The translations under genes and the position numbers were made by a program. Shown one piece after another: positions 16,700 through 26,439 of a DNA stretch of 64,000 nucleotides (position 1 is its first letter; each line of letters starts with the position of its first letter). The stretch spans positions 483,847-547,846 of the forward strand of contig NZ_JBDUUH010000002.1 in NCBI RefSeq assembly GCF_039939195.1, written 5' to 3'. The notes below the pieces were generated by a model. It saw only the letters and a list, made by a program, of their open reading frames with translations. It searched no databases and was not told the origin of the DNA. The DNA comes from Foliimonas ilicis. Its GTDB lineage: Bacteria > Pseudomonadota > Alphaproteobacteria > Rhizobiales > Rhizobiaceae.

Positions 16700-17386
16700 T
16701 TACAGGCCGGGAACGAAATCGCGCCAGCTTGTGCCGCCGCCCTTCTTGCGGGACTCAGCCTTCAGGCGGCGTTCCTTCTTGAGCTCGTCCTCGCCGACAT
16801 CGCCGGTAGGCGCGCCACCGGAGGGCTCACGATAGGTCAGCGGCGGCTCGCTCAGATATTTGCGTGTCGTCGCACTTCCCTGACGCTGCTCAGCCAGACG
16901 CGCGTTGAATTGCTCGCGCTGCTGGGCGCTGTTGTTGAACGCGCCGCGATTCCGCTCCCATTCGCGGTCGGAAACGCCGACAGGCTTGCGGCCACCGGGG
17001 GCCGGCGCGTTGACGTTCGCCACCACTTCCGACTGGTAGTTGGGATTGCCCTGATTTTCAGTCGCTTCGGCGCGAATGCGCGCCAGACGCTGTTCAGGTG
17101 ATTCCGGCCATGCTGAATTGCCGGTTGCGGCAATGTTTTCCTGCGGGGCAGGAAGATTGCGCAACTCGCCAGCGGAAGGCTTTACGAGTTCCGGGCGCGG
17201 ACGGTAATCGATCTTCGGCTTGTCCTTCGGGCCTATGGAAAGCACACCGGTAACATCCTGAACAAGCTGCTCATTCGCAGTCTTGTCCGTGCCGTAAGTC
17301 GGCGAGCCGATACAGCCGGAAAGCGCGAGACCGGATATGACCAGCGGCACGATTGCAATCGCGCGCACCTGCTTTTTCTCAGTCAT
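16700..17386 (-). CDS. Putative lipoprotein of unknown function
   Basis: The 228-residue protein starts MTEKKQVRAIAIVPL, then has a hydrophobic segment and the lipobox LSGC near residue 25, so it is likely lipidated and exported. The mature part is rich in Pro, Gln, Glu and Arg, with stretches such as EELRKK-like charged ends and no catalytic motif. I do not recognise a named family beyond conserved alphaproteobacterial lipoproteins. ATG 17386 is chosen because the lipobox falls at the right distance; upstream in-frame codons would give an over-long leader. It lies just downstream of ileS and on the same strand. Confidence 0.7.
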   Translation of the reverse strand: MTEKKQVRAIAIVPLVISGLALSGCIGSPTYGTDKTANEQLVQDVTGVLSIGPKDKPKIDYRPRPELVKPSAGELRNLPAPQENIAATGNSAWPESPEQRLARIRAEATENQGNPNYQSEVVANVNAPAPGGRKPVGVSDREWERNRGAFNNSAQQREQFNARLAEQRQGSATTRKYLSEPPLTYREPSGGAPTGDVGEDELKKERRLKAESRKKGGGTSWRDFVPGL

Positions 17387-17519
17387 GCAAAATATCACTG
17401 CTAACCGCCTCTCGATGGACCCGATGGATTTATATCCGTCCCCACCAACCCCTTTCACCGGAATCCGGCGACAATTTGTCAGTGAGCGTCCGGCTTTTAC
17501 CGTAGAAGTGCCAGAACGG

Positions 17520-17551
17520 CAACGACCGGTGCCTTTTTGCACCGATCGTTG
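17520..17551. other. Perfect-stem hairpin after ileS, possible terminator or mRNA end structure
   Basis: On the minus strand the ileS stop (17566) is followed after 14 bases by a long hairpin with arms CAACGATCGGTGC and GCACCGGTCGTTG around an A-rich loop. No run of T follows, so it is not a standard intrinsic terminator. It may stabilise the ileS transcript or end it with Rho help. Confidence 0.35.
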
Positions 17552-17565
17552 CATTTCCGCATCGC

Positions 17566-20500
17566 TTAAAGTCGTCCCAATGCCTTCAGCTCGCGAAGCG
17601 CTGCCGCGTCGCGTGCCGAAACATCGGGAAATTCCGCGTCGGAACCGACATCCTGCGTGAAACGCCATGAACGCGCGCATTTCGTGCCGTCGGCAAGGCC
17701 CGGCACGACCGCAACGCCCTGCACGTCTTCCGCGACGAAAGCGGTGGCCGGTGCAGGCGTCGTCTCGATGCGAATGCCGCTGGTGATGCAGATTTCCGCC
17801 ATATCGACATCGGCAATCGCCGCTGCAAGCTCGCCATCGGTCACGTGGACAATTGGAGCGGCCTCAAGCGAGGAGCCGATGGTCTTTTTCGCGCGCTCGA
17901 TTTCCAGAGCACCCGTCACCGCACGGCGAACCTGACGGACCTTGCGCCATTTCGCGGCCAGCGCATCGTTGCGCCATTCGGCAGGCACGTCGCGGAACTG
18001 TTCCAGATGCACCGATTCGGACGAAGGATAGCGCTCAAGCCACGCTTCCTCCGTGGTGAAGGGAAGCATCGGCGCCAGCCAGGTGACCAGATGGTCGAAC
18101 AGATGGCGCACGACCTGGACGGACGCCTTGCGCTTGCGGCTCGAAGGTGCGTCGCAATAGAGCGAATCCTTGCGGATGTCGAAATAGAAGGCCGAAAGCT
18201 CGACCACCATGAAGTCGATCAGCAGACGTGTGATGCGCTTGAATTCGAACGCGTCGTAGCCTGCCCGCACGGCATCATCCAGTTCGGCGATCCGGTGCAG
18301 CATCAGCCGCTCCAGTTCCGGCATTTCGGCCAGCGGAATGTTTTCGCCCTCATCATGCGCCAGCGTGCCGAGCATCCAGCGCACCGTGTTGCGCAGCTTG
18401 CGATACGCATCGATGTTGGTCTGCAGCACATTCTTGCCGAGGCGCTGGTCTTCCCAATAATCGGTCGTCATGACCCAGAGGCGCAGAATATCGGCGCCCG
18501 ACTGCTTCATGACATCCTGCGGAACGACCGTGTTGCCGAGCGACTTCGACATCTTGCGACCGTCCTCGTCCATGGTGAACCCATGGGTGACGACTGCATT
18601 GTAGGGCGCACGGCCGCGCGTTCCGCAGCTTTCCAGCAGCGAGGAATGGAACCAGCCGCGATGCTGGTCGGAGCCTTCGAGATAGACGTCCGCCGGCCAT
18701 TTCAGATCGGGGCGATCTTCCAGCGTGAAGGCATGGGTGCAGCCCGAATCAAACCAGACGTCCAGAATGTCGGTTACCTGCTGCCATTTCGCGTGGTCGT
18801 GATCATTGCCGAGGAAACGCTCCTTTGCGCCCTCCGCGAACCACGCATCCGCGCCTTCCGCCTCGAAAGCTTCGATGATGCGGGCATTGACGGCTGCGTC
18901 ATGCAGGACGTTTCCGTCGACATCGGCAAAAACGCAGATCGGAACGCCCCATGCGCGCTGGCGCGAAAGAACCCAATCCGGGCGCTCTTCGATCATGGCG
19001 CGCAGACGGGTCTGGCCTGCTGCGGGTACGAAGCGCGTGGCGTCGATCGCGGCAAGCGCACGATTGCGCAGCGTGTCGGGCTTGGCACCTGCATCGATGC
19101 CGCCCCCTTCCTTCTCCCCTTGTGGGAGAAGGTGGCCCGAAGGGTCGGATGAGGAGTTGTTCTTCCCGTAACCGTCCAGTTCCTTGTCCATATGGACGAA
19201 CCATTGCGGCGTGTTGCGGAAGATGATCGGCTTCTTTGAGCGCCAGGAATGCGGATAGGAGTGCTTCAACCGGCCACGCGCGAACAGCGCATTGCGCTTG
19301 ATCAGCTCTTCGATAACGACCTTGTTGGCGTCGCCCTTTTTGCCATTGTCGTCGATAACGCGCGCGGCTCCGCCTTCGCGATCCGGGCCAAAGCCCGGCG
19401 CATCTTTGGTGAAATAGCCGCCATCATCCACGGTGAAGGGGATTTTGGACGAGATACCGCGCGCCTCAAGCCCGCGCGCCGCGTCCATCCATGCTTCAAA
19501 GTCTTCGCGACCATGGCCTGGTGCCGTGTGCACGAAGCCGGTGCCTGCATCGTCTGTGACGTGATCGCCGGGAAGCATCGGCACAACAAAATCGTAGCCG
19601 CCGCCGAGGCCAGCGAACGGGTGTGAAAGCGTAGTCGCTTCAAGCTCTTCCGCCGTGACGCTACGAATGTGATTCAATGTCACTTTCGCTTTCGTGGCAG
19701 CATCTTCTGCCAACGCGGACGCGAAGATCAGCTTTTCACCGGGTTGCGGGCCGAAATCGTTCTCGGCTGCCGTGACTTCATAAAGACCGTAGGAAACGCG
19801 CGGTGAAAAATTGACCGCACGGTTGCCAGGGATCGTCCAAGGCGTGGTCGTCCAGATCACAACATGAGCATCACGCAGGTCGTCAGACTTCTTTGTGGCG
19901 TTTGGCCCAAGTCTTTCCAATTCACCTGTTTTGAGATTGACAGCATGCAATGCCAGATCAGAAACCGGAAACTTCACCCAGATCGTGTCGCTCTCGTAAT
20001 CCTGATACTCGACTTCAGCCTCGGCCAGCGCAGTACGCTCGACCACGCTCCACATAACCGGCTTGGAGCCGCGATAAAGCTGGCCGCTTTCTGCGAATTT
20101 CAGGAGCTCGCCAGCGATGCGCGCCTCCGCATGGAAGGCCATTGTCGTGTACGGGTTTTCGAAATCGCCGATCACGCCAAGGCGCTGGAATTCCTCGCCC
20201 TGAACCTTGATCCATTCGGCAGCGAATTCGCGGCATTCCTGACGGAATTCGTTGACCGGAACCTCGTCCTTGTTCTTGCCCTTGGCGCGGTATTTTTCCT
20301 CGATCTTCCATTCGATCGGCAGGCCGTGGCAATCCCAGCCCGGCACGTAATTGCTGTCATAGCCGCGCATCTGGAAAGAGCGCGTGATGACGTCCTTGAG
20401 GATCTTGTTCAGCGCGTGGCCGATGTGGATGTTGCCATTCGCATAGGGCGGGCCATCGTGCAGAACGTATTTTTCGCGGCCAGCCGCGCTCTGGCGCAGC

Positions 20501-20637
20501 TTCTTGTAGAGGTTCATTTCCTGCCAGCGTTTTACCGCGAGCGGCTCCTTTTCAGGCAGGCCGGCGCGCATCGGGAAGTCGGTCTGCGGCAGGTAAAGCG
20601 TCTTGGAATAGTCGATCTTTTCGGACGTGTCGGTCAT
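17566..20637 (-). CDS. ileS: Isoleucyl-tRNA synthetase with an in-frame repeat insertion
   Basis: IleRS charges tRNA-Ile in the cytoplasm and edits valine. The protein (1023 residues from ATG 20637) has HIGH at about 71-74 (NIHIGHALNK), the CP1 editing domain, KMSKS in GRKMSKSLGN near residue 695, and a C-terminal anticodon-binding and zinc-less end. The alternative ATG at 20649 adds four residues; neither start has a good Shine-Dalgarno. Between GYGK and DTLRNRALAAID the reading contains about 25-35 extra residues encoded by a palindromic repeat (19103-19154), so the protein is longer than expected but still in frame. Confidence 0.95.
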   Translation of the reverse strand: MTDTSEKIDYSKTLYLPQTDFPMRAGLPEKEPLAVKRWQEMNLYKKLRQSAAGREKYVLHDGPPYANGNIHIGHALNKILKDVITRSFQMRGYDSNYVPGWDCHGLPIEWKIEEKYRAKGKNKDEVPVNEFRQECREFAAEWIKVQGEEFQRLGVIGDFENPYTTMAFHAEARIAGELLKFAESGQLYRGSKPVMWSVVERTALAEAEVEYQDYESDTIWVKFPVSDLALHAVNLKTGELERLGPNATKKSDDLRDAHVVIWTTTPWTIPGNRAVNFSPRVSYGLYEVTAAENDFGPQPGEKLIFASALAEDAATKAKVTLNHIRSVTAEELEATTLSHPFAGLGGGYDFVVPMLPGDHVTDDAGTGFVHTAPGHGREDFEAWMDAARGLEARGISSKIPFTVDDGGYFTKDAPGFGPDREGGAARVIDDNGKKGDANKVVIEELIKRNALFARGRLKHSYPHSWRSKKPIIFRNTPQWFVHMDKELDGYGKNNSSSDPSGHLLPQGEKEGGGIDAGAKPDTLRNRALAAIDATRFVPAAGQTRLRAMIEERPDWVLSRQRAWGVPICVFADVDGNVLHDAAVNARIIEAFEAEGADAWFAEGAKERFLGNDHDHAKWQQVTDILDVWFDSGCTHAFTLEDRPDLKWPADVYLEGSDQHRGWFHSSLLESCGTRGRAPYNAVVTHGFTMDEDGRKMSKSLGNTVVPQDVMKQSGADILRLWVMTTDYWEDQRLGKNVLQTNIDAYRKLRNTVRWMLGTLAHDEGENIPLAEMPELERLMLHRIAELDDAVRAGYDAFEFKRITRLLIDFMVVELSAFYFDIRKDSLYCDAPSSRKRKASVQVVRHLFDHLVTWLAPMLPFTTEEAWLERYPSSESVHLEQFRDVPAEWRNDALAAKWRKVRQVRRAVTGALEIERAKKTIGSSLEAAPIVHVTDGELAAAIADVDMAEICITSGIRIETTPAPATAFVAEDVQGVAVVPGLADGTKCARSWRFTQDVGSDAEFPDVSARDAAALRELKALGRL
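19103..19154. repeat. Short palindromic repeat inserted in frame inside ileS
   Basis: The DNA CTTCTCCCCTTGTGGGAGAAG (19111-19131, given by its two arms CTTCTCCC and GGGAGAAG) is a near-perfect hairpin, flanked by a CCCGAAGGGTCGG arm. It reads as part of the family of short repeats common in intergenic DNA of Rhizobiales genomes. On the minus strand it encodes SDPSGHLLPQGEKEGGG, a typical translated repeat with no homologous position in most IleRS proteins. Confidence 0.7.
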
Positions 20638-20872
20638 CAATCTAGCCATATTGCTGGCCCGGCGGGCGGGCGCGTGCGTTCAAAATGTCGGTCTGTGGAA
20701 GAAACGCGGCAAAAACCGCGCAAAAGCATCCCGGGCCTCGGGGCAGCCCTCAGGCCGCCCGGAAGACCGGGCTCGTAATTCGTATCGCGATGGCGAAAAA
20801 GAGCGCGCGCACAGTCATGACGCGCCTTTTAGCGGAAGCGCGCCAAGGAATAAAGCGGGTAATTTGAATCGC

Positions 20873-21688
20873 TTACAGGCGGAAATCGAAGCGATATGTC
20901 GCCGAAACGCCGACCGTGAACTGGTCAGGCGAGCCGCGCTCGCGCACCAGCGTCGAATCCTTCGCCGGGCCCATCAGGCGCGAATATTCGCCGAACAGGC
21001 TGGTCGTCACCTTGTCCGTGGTCTTCCATGTGACCGCGCCGCCCACACCGGCAGATCGCACACCGCCGCCCGGCGAATATTGTCCAAGGCCGGAAGCCGC
21101 CGATTCAGCGGAATTTACGCCGTAATAGGCATCGAAATAGTCTGCCGATGCGAAGGAAATCCGCGGGCCGCCGGAAATGCGGATCGTCGGCGTAACGTCC
21201 TGGAAGGCGTCTGCCGAGACATCGGCAACCACGCCCTTGTGCGAGCGGATGCCATGCCGCACTTCACCGCGAATGCGCAGCCAGTCGGTCGCATAGACTT
21301 CCACAAAGCCACCCAGTTCTCCACCGAAGCGAACTGGATCGAGGCCTCTCAGATCGTCCGAGTCACCATCGTCGCGGCGGAAAATGAACTTGCCCGCGAC
21401 GCCGACGCGAACTGTCTCATTGTCATACACGGCGAATGAAATGTTGTCGTTACGCGAGGAGAAGCGCGTGATCGTTCCGGTTCGGCCAAACGAGATCATC
21501 GGCGTCGCCCGAAAAAGATAATCCTTCGCACCCTCATATTCGGGAGATACGGAACCCGCCGCCCCTATCGTCAGCGACCAGTCGCCGGAGTACCAGGCAG
21601 AACCGCTCTGCGCGTTCGCAACACCAGCCGAGCCGAGCAACAAAGCGCCCGAAAGGGCCGCCAACACACGATTGCGAGACATCATCAT
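20873..21688 (-). CDS. MipA/OmpV family outer membrane protein
   Basis: The 271-residue protein has a signal peptide (cut near GVANAQ), then alternating beta strands ending in FDFRL, a C-terminal aromatic-rich pattern of outer membrane barrels. The opening WSLTIGAAGSVSPEYEGA and the VGVSATYRFDF end match the MipA/OmpV family, related to scaffold or osmotic porin-like proteins. Function is not precise: it may be a murein-scaffold partner or a small porin. Its promoter would lie before 21689 and is shared with the divergent hdeD gene region. Confidence 0.85.
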   Translation of the reverse strand: MMMSRNRVLAALSGALLLGSAGVANAQSGSAWYSGDWSLTIGAAGSVSPEYEGAKDYLFRATPMISFGRTGTITRFSSRNDNISFAVYDNETVRVGVAGKFIFRRDDGDSDDLRGLDPVRFGGELGGFVEVYATDWLRIRGEVRHGIRSHKGVVADVSADAFQDVTPTIRISGGPRISFASADYFDAYYGVNSAESAASGLGQYSPGGGVRSAGVGGAVTWKTTDKVTTSLFGEYSRLMGPAKDSTLVRERGSPDQFTVGVSATYRFDFRL

Positions 21689-21907
21689 ACTCCGTGGATA
21701 CAGGTCGGTACTTCATGCAACTGGGCGTTGCCAGCCAATTCATGCCCTCTTCGTGTAAACTTTGATTTAATTCGAAGGCACTGTTGCAATTCGGTTCCCT
21801 GCCGAAAAATTGCCCTCACTGGACGATTGCAACCGCGAGGCGTAATCTCGGCACCGTCACATGGCGCAAGCGCTTGAAGGCGTTTGCCTTTATCGGAGAT
21901 GGTTGCA

Positions 21908-22477
21908 ATGACGATGCCTTCCGAACTTCCCGAAGCCCTGAACAATGCAATAGACGATGCGCGCTCGAAATGGGGCTGGTTCATAGCACTTGGCGTTCTG
22001 CTGCTGATATTCGGCGGCGTCGCCTTCGCCAATCTGATCGTGGCCACCGTCGCCTCGGTCTATTTCGTCGGTTCGCTGATGCTGATCGGCGGCGTCTTGC
22101 AAATCTTCCATGCCTTCGGCGTCAAAAGCTGGAGTAGCTTCTTCTGGTGGTTCCTCGGCGGCATTCTTTATGCGGTCGCAGGCGTTCTTGCCTTCTCCAA
22201 CCCGCTTCTGGCTTCCGCGGTCCTGACATTCCTGCTTGCCGTCAGCCTTATCGCAAACGGCATTCTGCGTGTCTGGACTGGGTTGAAGGTCAAGCCTTCC
22301 AGCGGCTGGGGCTGGCTGGTGGCGGCGGGCGTGATCACCGCGCTTGCCGGTCTGGTCATCGCAATGGGCTGGCCGGTCAACAGTCTATGGATACTCGGCC
22401 TGTTCCTGGCGATCGACCTGATCTTTCAGGGCTGGGCGTTCATCGCTTTCGGCCTGGCTTTGAAAGCCAAAGGCTAG
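21908..22477 (+). CDS. hdeD: HdeD family acid-resistance protein (DUF308)
   Basis: This 189-residue inner membrane protein has six hydrophobic segments arranged as tandem DUF308 pairs, beginning ARSKWGWFIALGVLLLIFGG. HdeD is linked to acid resistance at high cell density in E. coli; its molecular action is not known. ATG 21908 has GGAG upstream; a start at 21884 would add eight residues. The last codon overlaps the last codon of the convergent ribF by the shared sequence CTAG. Confidence 0.8.
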   Translation: MTMPSELPEALNNAIDDARSKWGWFIALGVLLLIFGGVAFANLIVATVASVYFVGSLMLIGGVLQIFHAFGVKSWSSFFWWFLGGILYAVAGVLAFSNPLLASAVLTFLLAVSLIANGILRVWTGLKVKPSSGWGWLVAAGVITALAGLVIAMGWPVNSLWILGLFLAIDLIFQGWAFIAFGLALKAKG

Positions 22478-23454
22478 AAAGTAATAGCGCTATCCAGAGG
22501 CGAAAGAGGCGCGATGCCGGAAAGCAGGGCGCGCGCTTCTTCCTCGTCGCGCTTCATCTGGACGATGAGCGGATCGAGCCCGTCGAATTTCACCTCGCCG
22601 CGCAGATAGGTGAAAAACGAAACCTGACAATTCTGGCCATAGAGATCGCCCGAAAAATCGAACACGAATGTCTCGAGCAGCGGCTGGCCATTGCTGTTGA
22701 CCGTGGGACGCCGGCCGAAGCTCGCAACGCCGCTGCGCGAAACGCCAGCGCCATCGCGGAAGCGAACTGCATAGATGCCCTCTTTCAGCGCCATCGTATC
22801 GGGCAAAGACATATTGGCCGTCGGGTAGCCGAGCGTGCGGCCAAGCTTCTGGCCGCCGATGATTTCGGCCTCGACGGTGAAGCGATAGCCCAGAAGCCCG
22901 GCGCATTCGGCCACCTGCCCTTCCGACAGAAGCGATCTTATGCGGCTGGAAGATACGATCTCGGCGCCCTCGTCGCGGAACGCATCGACCAAGGTCACGC
23001 CGAAGCCGTGTCTTTCGCCTGCTTCCATAAGGAAGGCGGGGCCGCCCTGCCGGTTCTTGCCGAAATGGAAATCGAAGCCCGTCACGACATGGCAGATGCC
23101 CATGTCGGATTGCAGGACCTGCATGACGAATTCTTCCGCCGTAAGAGCGGCGAATTCGCGTGTGAACGGGTGCTCGACGATTGCCGCAAAGCCCAGCTCT
23201 TCGATCAGCCTCGCCTTCATTTCAGGCGGCGTCAGAACGAAAAGAGGGATTTCGGGACGGAAAACTGTTCGCGGATGCGGATCGAATGTCAGCACGAATG
23301 CCGGAACGCCGCGCTGCCGTGCCTCCTCCAGAGCCCGCTCCAGCACGGCCTGATGCCCGCGATGCACGCCATCGAAATTGCCGATGGCGACCACGCTGCC
23401 GCGCAGCGATGAAGGCAGATTGTTCGAGCCGGAAATGCGGAGAAAGCTTGGCAT
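22474..23454 (-). CDS. ribF: Bifunctional riboflavin kinase / FAD synthetase
   Basis: RibF phosphorylates riboflavin to FMN and adenylates FMN to FAD. The 326-residue protein has the N-terminal nucleotidyltransferase motif GNFDGVHRGHQ (near residue 27) and the C-terminal flavokinase motif GYPTANMSLPD with the late GEVKFDGLDPLI metal-binding region. Length is typical. It is 10 bases downstream of a HAD phosphatase gene on the same strand. No FMN riboswitch is visible upstream, so regulation is not evident. Confidence 0.95.
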   Translation of the reverse strand: MPSFLRISGSNNLPSSLRGSVVAIGNFDGVHRGHQAVLERALEEARQRGVPAFVLTFDPHPRTVFRPEIPLFVLTPPEMKARLIEELGFAAIVEHPFTREFAALTAEEFVMQVLQSDMGICHVVTGFDFHFGKNRQGGPAFLMEAGERHGFGVTLVDAFRDEGAEIVSSSRIRSLLSEGQVAECAGLLGYRFTVEAEIIGGQKLGRTLGYPTANMSLPDTMALKEGIYAVRFRDGAGVSRSGVASFGRRPTVNSNGQPLLETFVFDFSGDLYGQNCQVSFFTYLRGEVKFDGLDPLIVQMKRDEEEARALLSGIAPLSPLDSAITF

Positions 23455-23464
23455 TGAAAAGCGT

Positions 23465-24325
23465 CTATCGAAGTTTCGGGATGATCGCTACTGGCTGATG
23501 GCCGTGCTTTTCGAGAAATTCGGAAAGCAATGCGGCGTCGGGATTTTCCGGGTCGCCATAGTCGCGGGCATGAACGCCGCCCGAAACATAGAGCACGTCG
23601 ATGCCATTATTGTCGGCGCCCTTCACATCGGTCAAAATGCCATCGCCTATGGCAAGTGCATCTTCTGCCGAAACCGGTTTGCCCAGCACTTCGCTTGCGG
23701 CTTCGAGGGCTGCTTCATAGATCGGGCGATGCGGCTTGCCCGATACGAGCGTGCGCCCGCCAAGCTGGCCATAATCCCGCGCCAGCGCGCCAGCACACCA
23801 GGCGAGCTTTTCGCCGCGCTCGACCATGATGTCGGGGTTGGCGCAGATCAGCGGCAGGTCGCGCGAGCGAAACCGGCGCAGCATCTCCGCATAATCTTCG
23901 GGCGTTTCCGTCTCGTCATCGAACAGGCCGGTGCAGACGATCACCTGAGCCTCGTTTTCCTCGCTAAGCTCCACGTCGATCCCGTCATAGATCGACATTT
24001 CGCGATCCGTACCGAGGTGGAAGACACGGCGCGGCCCGTTGCGGATAAGGTCGCGGGTCACATCGCCAGAGGTGACCATCCGGTCCCAGCTTTCGCGCGG
24101 CACACTGAGCGTGCCGAGCTGACGCTCGACATCGTCATTGGGGCGCGGTGCGTTTGTAATCAGGATAACCGCCAGCCCGCGCTGGCGCGCGCGCATCAAG
24201 GCAGCGGTTGCGCTTGGGAACGACGACACGCCATTGTGGACGACGCCCCACACGTCGCAAAGGATTGTCGAGTAGCGATCGGTCACTTCATCAAGCGACG
24301 CGATTGTCTGGGGCAGTTGGACCAT
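23465..24325 (-). CDS. HAD superfamily hydrolase, TIGR01459-type
   Basis: The 286-residue protein is a class II HAD phosphatase. It has the motif I nucleophile in CDVWGVVHNG, motif II in LITNAPRPN, the lysine motif GKPHRPIYE and motif IV in AIGDGILTDVKGA. These resemble the TIGR01459 family, whose substrate is unproven, though 4-nitrophenylphosphatase-like activity is usual. It precedes ribF by 10 bases, so the pair is an operon, perhaps removing flavin or sugar phosphates. Confidence 0.85.
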   Translation of the reverse strand: MVQLPQTIASLDEVTDRYSTILCDVWGVVHNGVSSFPSATAALMRARQRGLAVILITNAPRPNDDVERQLGTLSVPRESWDRMVTSGDVTRDLIRNGPRRVFHLGTDREMSIYDGIDVELSEENEAQVIVCTGLFDDETETPEDYAEMLRRFRSRDLPLICANPDIMVERGEKLAWCAGALARDYGQLGGRTLVSGKPHRPIYEAALEAASEVLGKPVSAEDALAIGDGILTDVKGADNNGIDVLYVSGGVHARDYGDPENPDAALLSEFLEKHGHQPVAIIPKLR

Positions 24326-24532
24326 CGAAAATCCTCGTCAATTTCAATCATGCAGGCGGCCTGCAATTAACCGAAGCCCGCCATCGTGTCACGGCCTTTC
24401 AACGAAGGCTCCCGAACAGCATGGTTAAGCATTGGCAAATGCGGAGGCGATTTTTGAATGATTTGAAGAACCGTAAATTCATGAATTTCTGCGAAAGCAC
24501 CTGTCGGGGTGAATTTGCGGGGGCAATTCTGA

Positions 24533-26422
24533 ATGTTTCGTCGTTTTCTCAGGGATACCAAAGGTAATTTTGCGATCATGACGGTCATCGCGACCGTACC
24601 GATCATCGGCGCGATTGCGCTGGCGATCGATTATGGCGAATTGACCAGGCAAAGGCAGGCGACGCTGAACGCGCTCGATGCAGCAGGCCTCGCCACCGCG
24701 CGCCATATCCAGTCCGGCGCAGCCGATGCGGATGCCAAGCGCTACGCCAAGGATTTCTTCGAGGCGAACCTCAACCATATCGACCCCGCCAAGACGACAC
24801 TCAATGTTATCCTGCCTGACGAAAGCGGCGGCAGCACGCTGAAGCTGACGGCCGATCTCGAATACGATCCCTATTTTCTTCCGGCATTCACGACGCTCAT
24901 CGGAAAGGACACGCCGGAACTCGGCTTTTCCGCATCCAGCGAAATCCGCCTGAAGAACACGATCGAGGTCGCGCTCGTTCTCGATAATTCCGGCTCGATG
25001 GATTTTTACAGCAGCGGCGGAAAGAAGCGCATGGATCTGCTCAAGGCGGCATCCAAACAGCTAGTCGATACGATTGCTGCGCAAGCCGCGCAGTTGAAAC
25101 AGATAGAAAAGCCGGTGCAGTTCGCACTCGTGCCGTTCGCCGCATCCGTTAATGTCGGCCCCACCAACGCTACGGCATCATGGATGGACACAGGCGGTCT
25201 TTCGCCCATCCATTATGAAAACTTCGACCACACGATTACCGTTGCTACCAACAAGGGTTTCAGGAAGACGAATGGTGTCGTTTATAAAAACGGCACGGGT
25301 TGGGGTGCCGAAAACGGCCAGATAGTCACGCGCTTTACCCTGTTTGATGAGATGAAGCGGACGACATGTACAGGATCTGGCAACAACAGGGTGTGTGTAC
25401 CCAAAGCCTTCGTAAGCTGGGACGGCTGTGTTGAAGCGCGACCCTATCCGCACAACATTCAGGACACTTTGCCGTCAACAAGCGATCCGGCATCTCTTGT
25501 CGTGCCTATGTTCGCGCCGGATGAGACGGGAAACAGATGGACCACTCAGAAAGATAGCCGCGGCAGGGACGTGGTATTCACCTATAGTTCGCCAAACAGT
25601 TGGTGGGACGACAACACCACAAGCGAAGCCTCGCATCGATTGAGACAGGCGAGCCTCGCAAAGTACTTTTTTACTGCACCGGAAAATTTCAGCGTAGGTG
25701 ACGGCCCTAACTATAGCTGCACGACCAAGCCGATAACACCTCTGACAGATGTTTCCACGCCTGACGGTGTCAACTCGATCAAGTTAGCAATCGACAGCAT
25801 GGCGCCCCTTGGCGCAACCAATGTTCCGGAAGGTCTTGCCTGGGGTTGGCGTGTTTTGTCGAGCCAGGAACCGTTTACCGGCGGAAGGCCCGAAACCGAA
25901 AAAGGCAACGACAAGATCATCATCGTTCTGACGGACGGCGAAAACACTTACTATACGCCGGGCGGCTATGATTATCCTGGCAACAAATCCACCTACTCGT
26001 CCTATGGCTACACAGGGGTCAACTACAGCGATACCAACACGACGCGGCTGTTCATGAATACAAGCAGCGCCGTCAGTAAAACGGGCTACAACGGCTCCAA
26101 CTATACCAGGGCGCTTAACGAGCATTTCGCCCGCAAGACAGGCGGCAAGAATGCCGATGGTTCGGATATCTATTCCGGGCTTTGCGCCAACGCCAAGGAA
26201 GCCAAGATCATCATCATGACGGTCGCACTGGATTTGAATAAGTCAAAACCGGTGGAAAACGCGCAGATCGAAGCGCTGACCGAGTGCTCTTCATTCTCGC
26301 GCTTCTCACGAGATGCAAACGGCAAGCCGAAAAAACTGTTCTGGAACACGACCGGCAGCGATCTCGGCGATACGTTCAAGTCGATATCCGACGAGCTATC
26401 CAATCTGCGCATCGTGGGGTGA
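24533..26422 (+). CDS. TadG-like von Willebrand factor A membrane-anchored pilus protein
   Basis: The 629-residue protein has an N-terminal TadE/TadG-like segment (residues 10-33, KGNFAIMTVIATVPIIGAIA) that would anchor it in the inner membrane, then a VWA domain with the metal-ion site DNSGS at 151-155 and TDGENTYYT later. Similar proteins are pseudopilin-associated components of Tad pili in alphaproteobacteria. No other tad gene is visible here, so it acts with a distant pilus locus or alone. The start ATG 24533 has a GGGGG ribosome site. A stretch of Gly, Ser and Tyr rich sequence lies near residues 470-520. Confidence 0.8.
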   Translation: MFRRFLRDTKGNFAIMTVIATVPIIGAIALAIDYGELTRQRQATLNALDAAGLATARHIQSGAADADAKRYAKDFFEANLNHIDPAKTTLNVILPDESGGSTLKLTADLEYDPYFLPAFTTLIGKDTPELGFSASSEIRLKNTIEVALVLDNSGSMDFYSSGGKKRMDLLKAASKQLVDTIAAQAAQLKQIEKPVQFALVPFAASVNVGPTNATASWMDTGGLSPIHYENFDHTITVATNKGFRKTNGVVYKNGTGWGAENGQIVTRFTLFDEMKRTTCTGSGNNRVCVPKAFVSWDGCVEARPYPHNIQDTLPSTSDPASLVVPMFAPDETGNRWTTQKDSRGRDVVFTYSSPNSWWDDNTTSEASHRLRQASLAKYFFTAPENFSVGDGPNYSCTTKPITPLTDVSTPDGVNSIKLAIDSMAPLGATNVPEGLAWGWRVLSSQEPFTGGRPETEKGNDKIIIVLTDGENTYYTPGGYDYPGNKSTYSSYGYTGVNYSDTNTTRLFMNTSSAVSKTGYNGSNYTRALNEHFARKTGGKNADGSDIYSGLCANAKEAKIIIMTVALDLNKSKPVENAQIEALTECSSFSRFSRDANGKPKKLFWNTTGSDLGDTFKSISDELSNLRIVG

Positions 26423-26439
26423 AGGACGCACCACCAACG

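Noticed and set aside
17845..19152. Long plus-strand frame antisense to ileS
   Set aside because: ileS is certain; the frame ends inside the repeat and has no family features.
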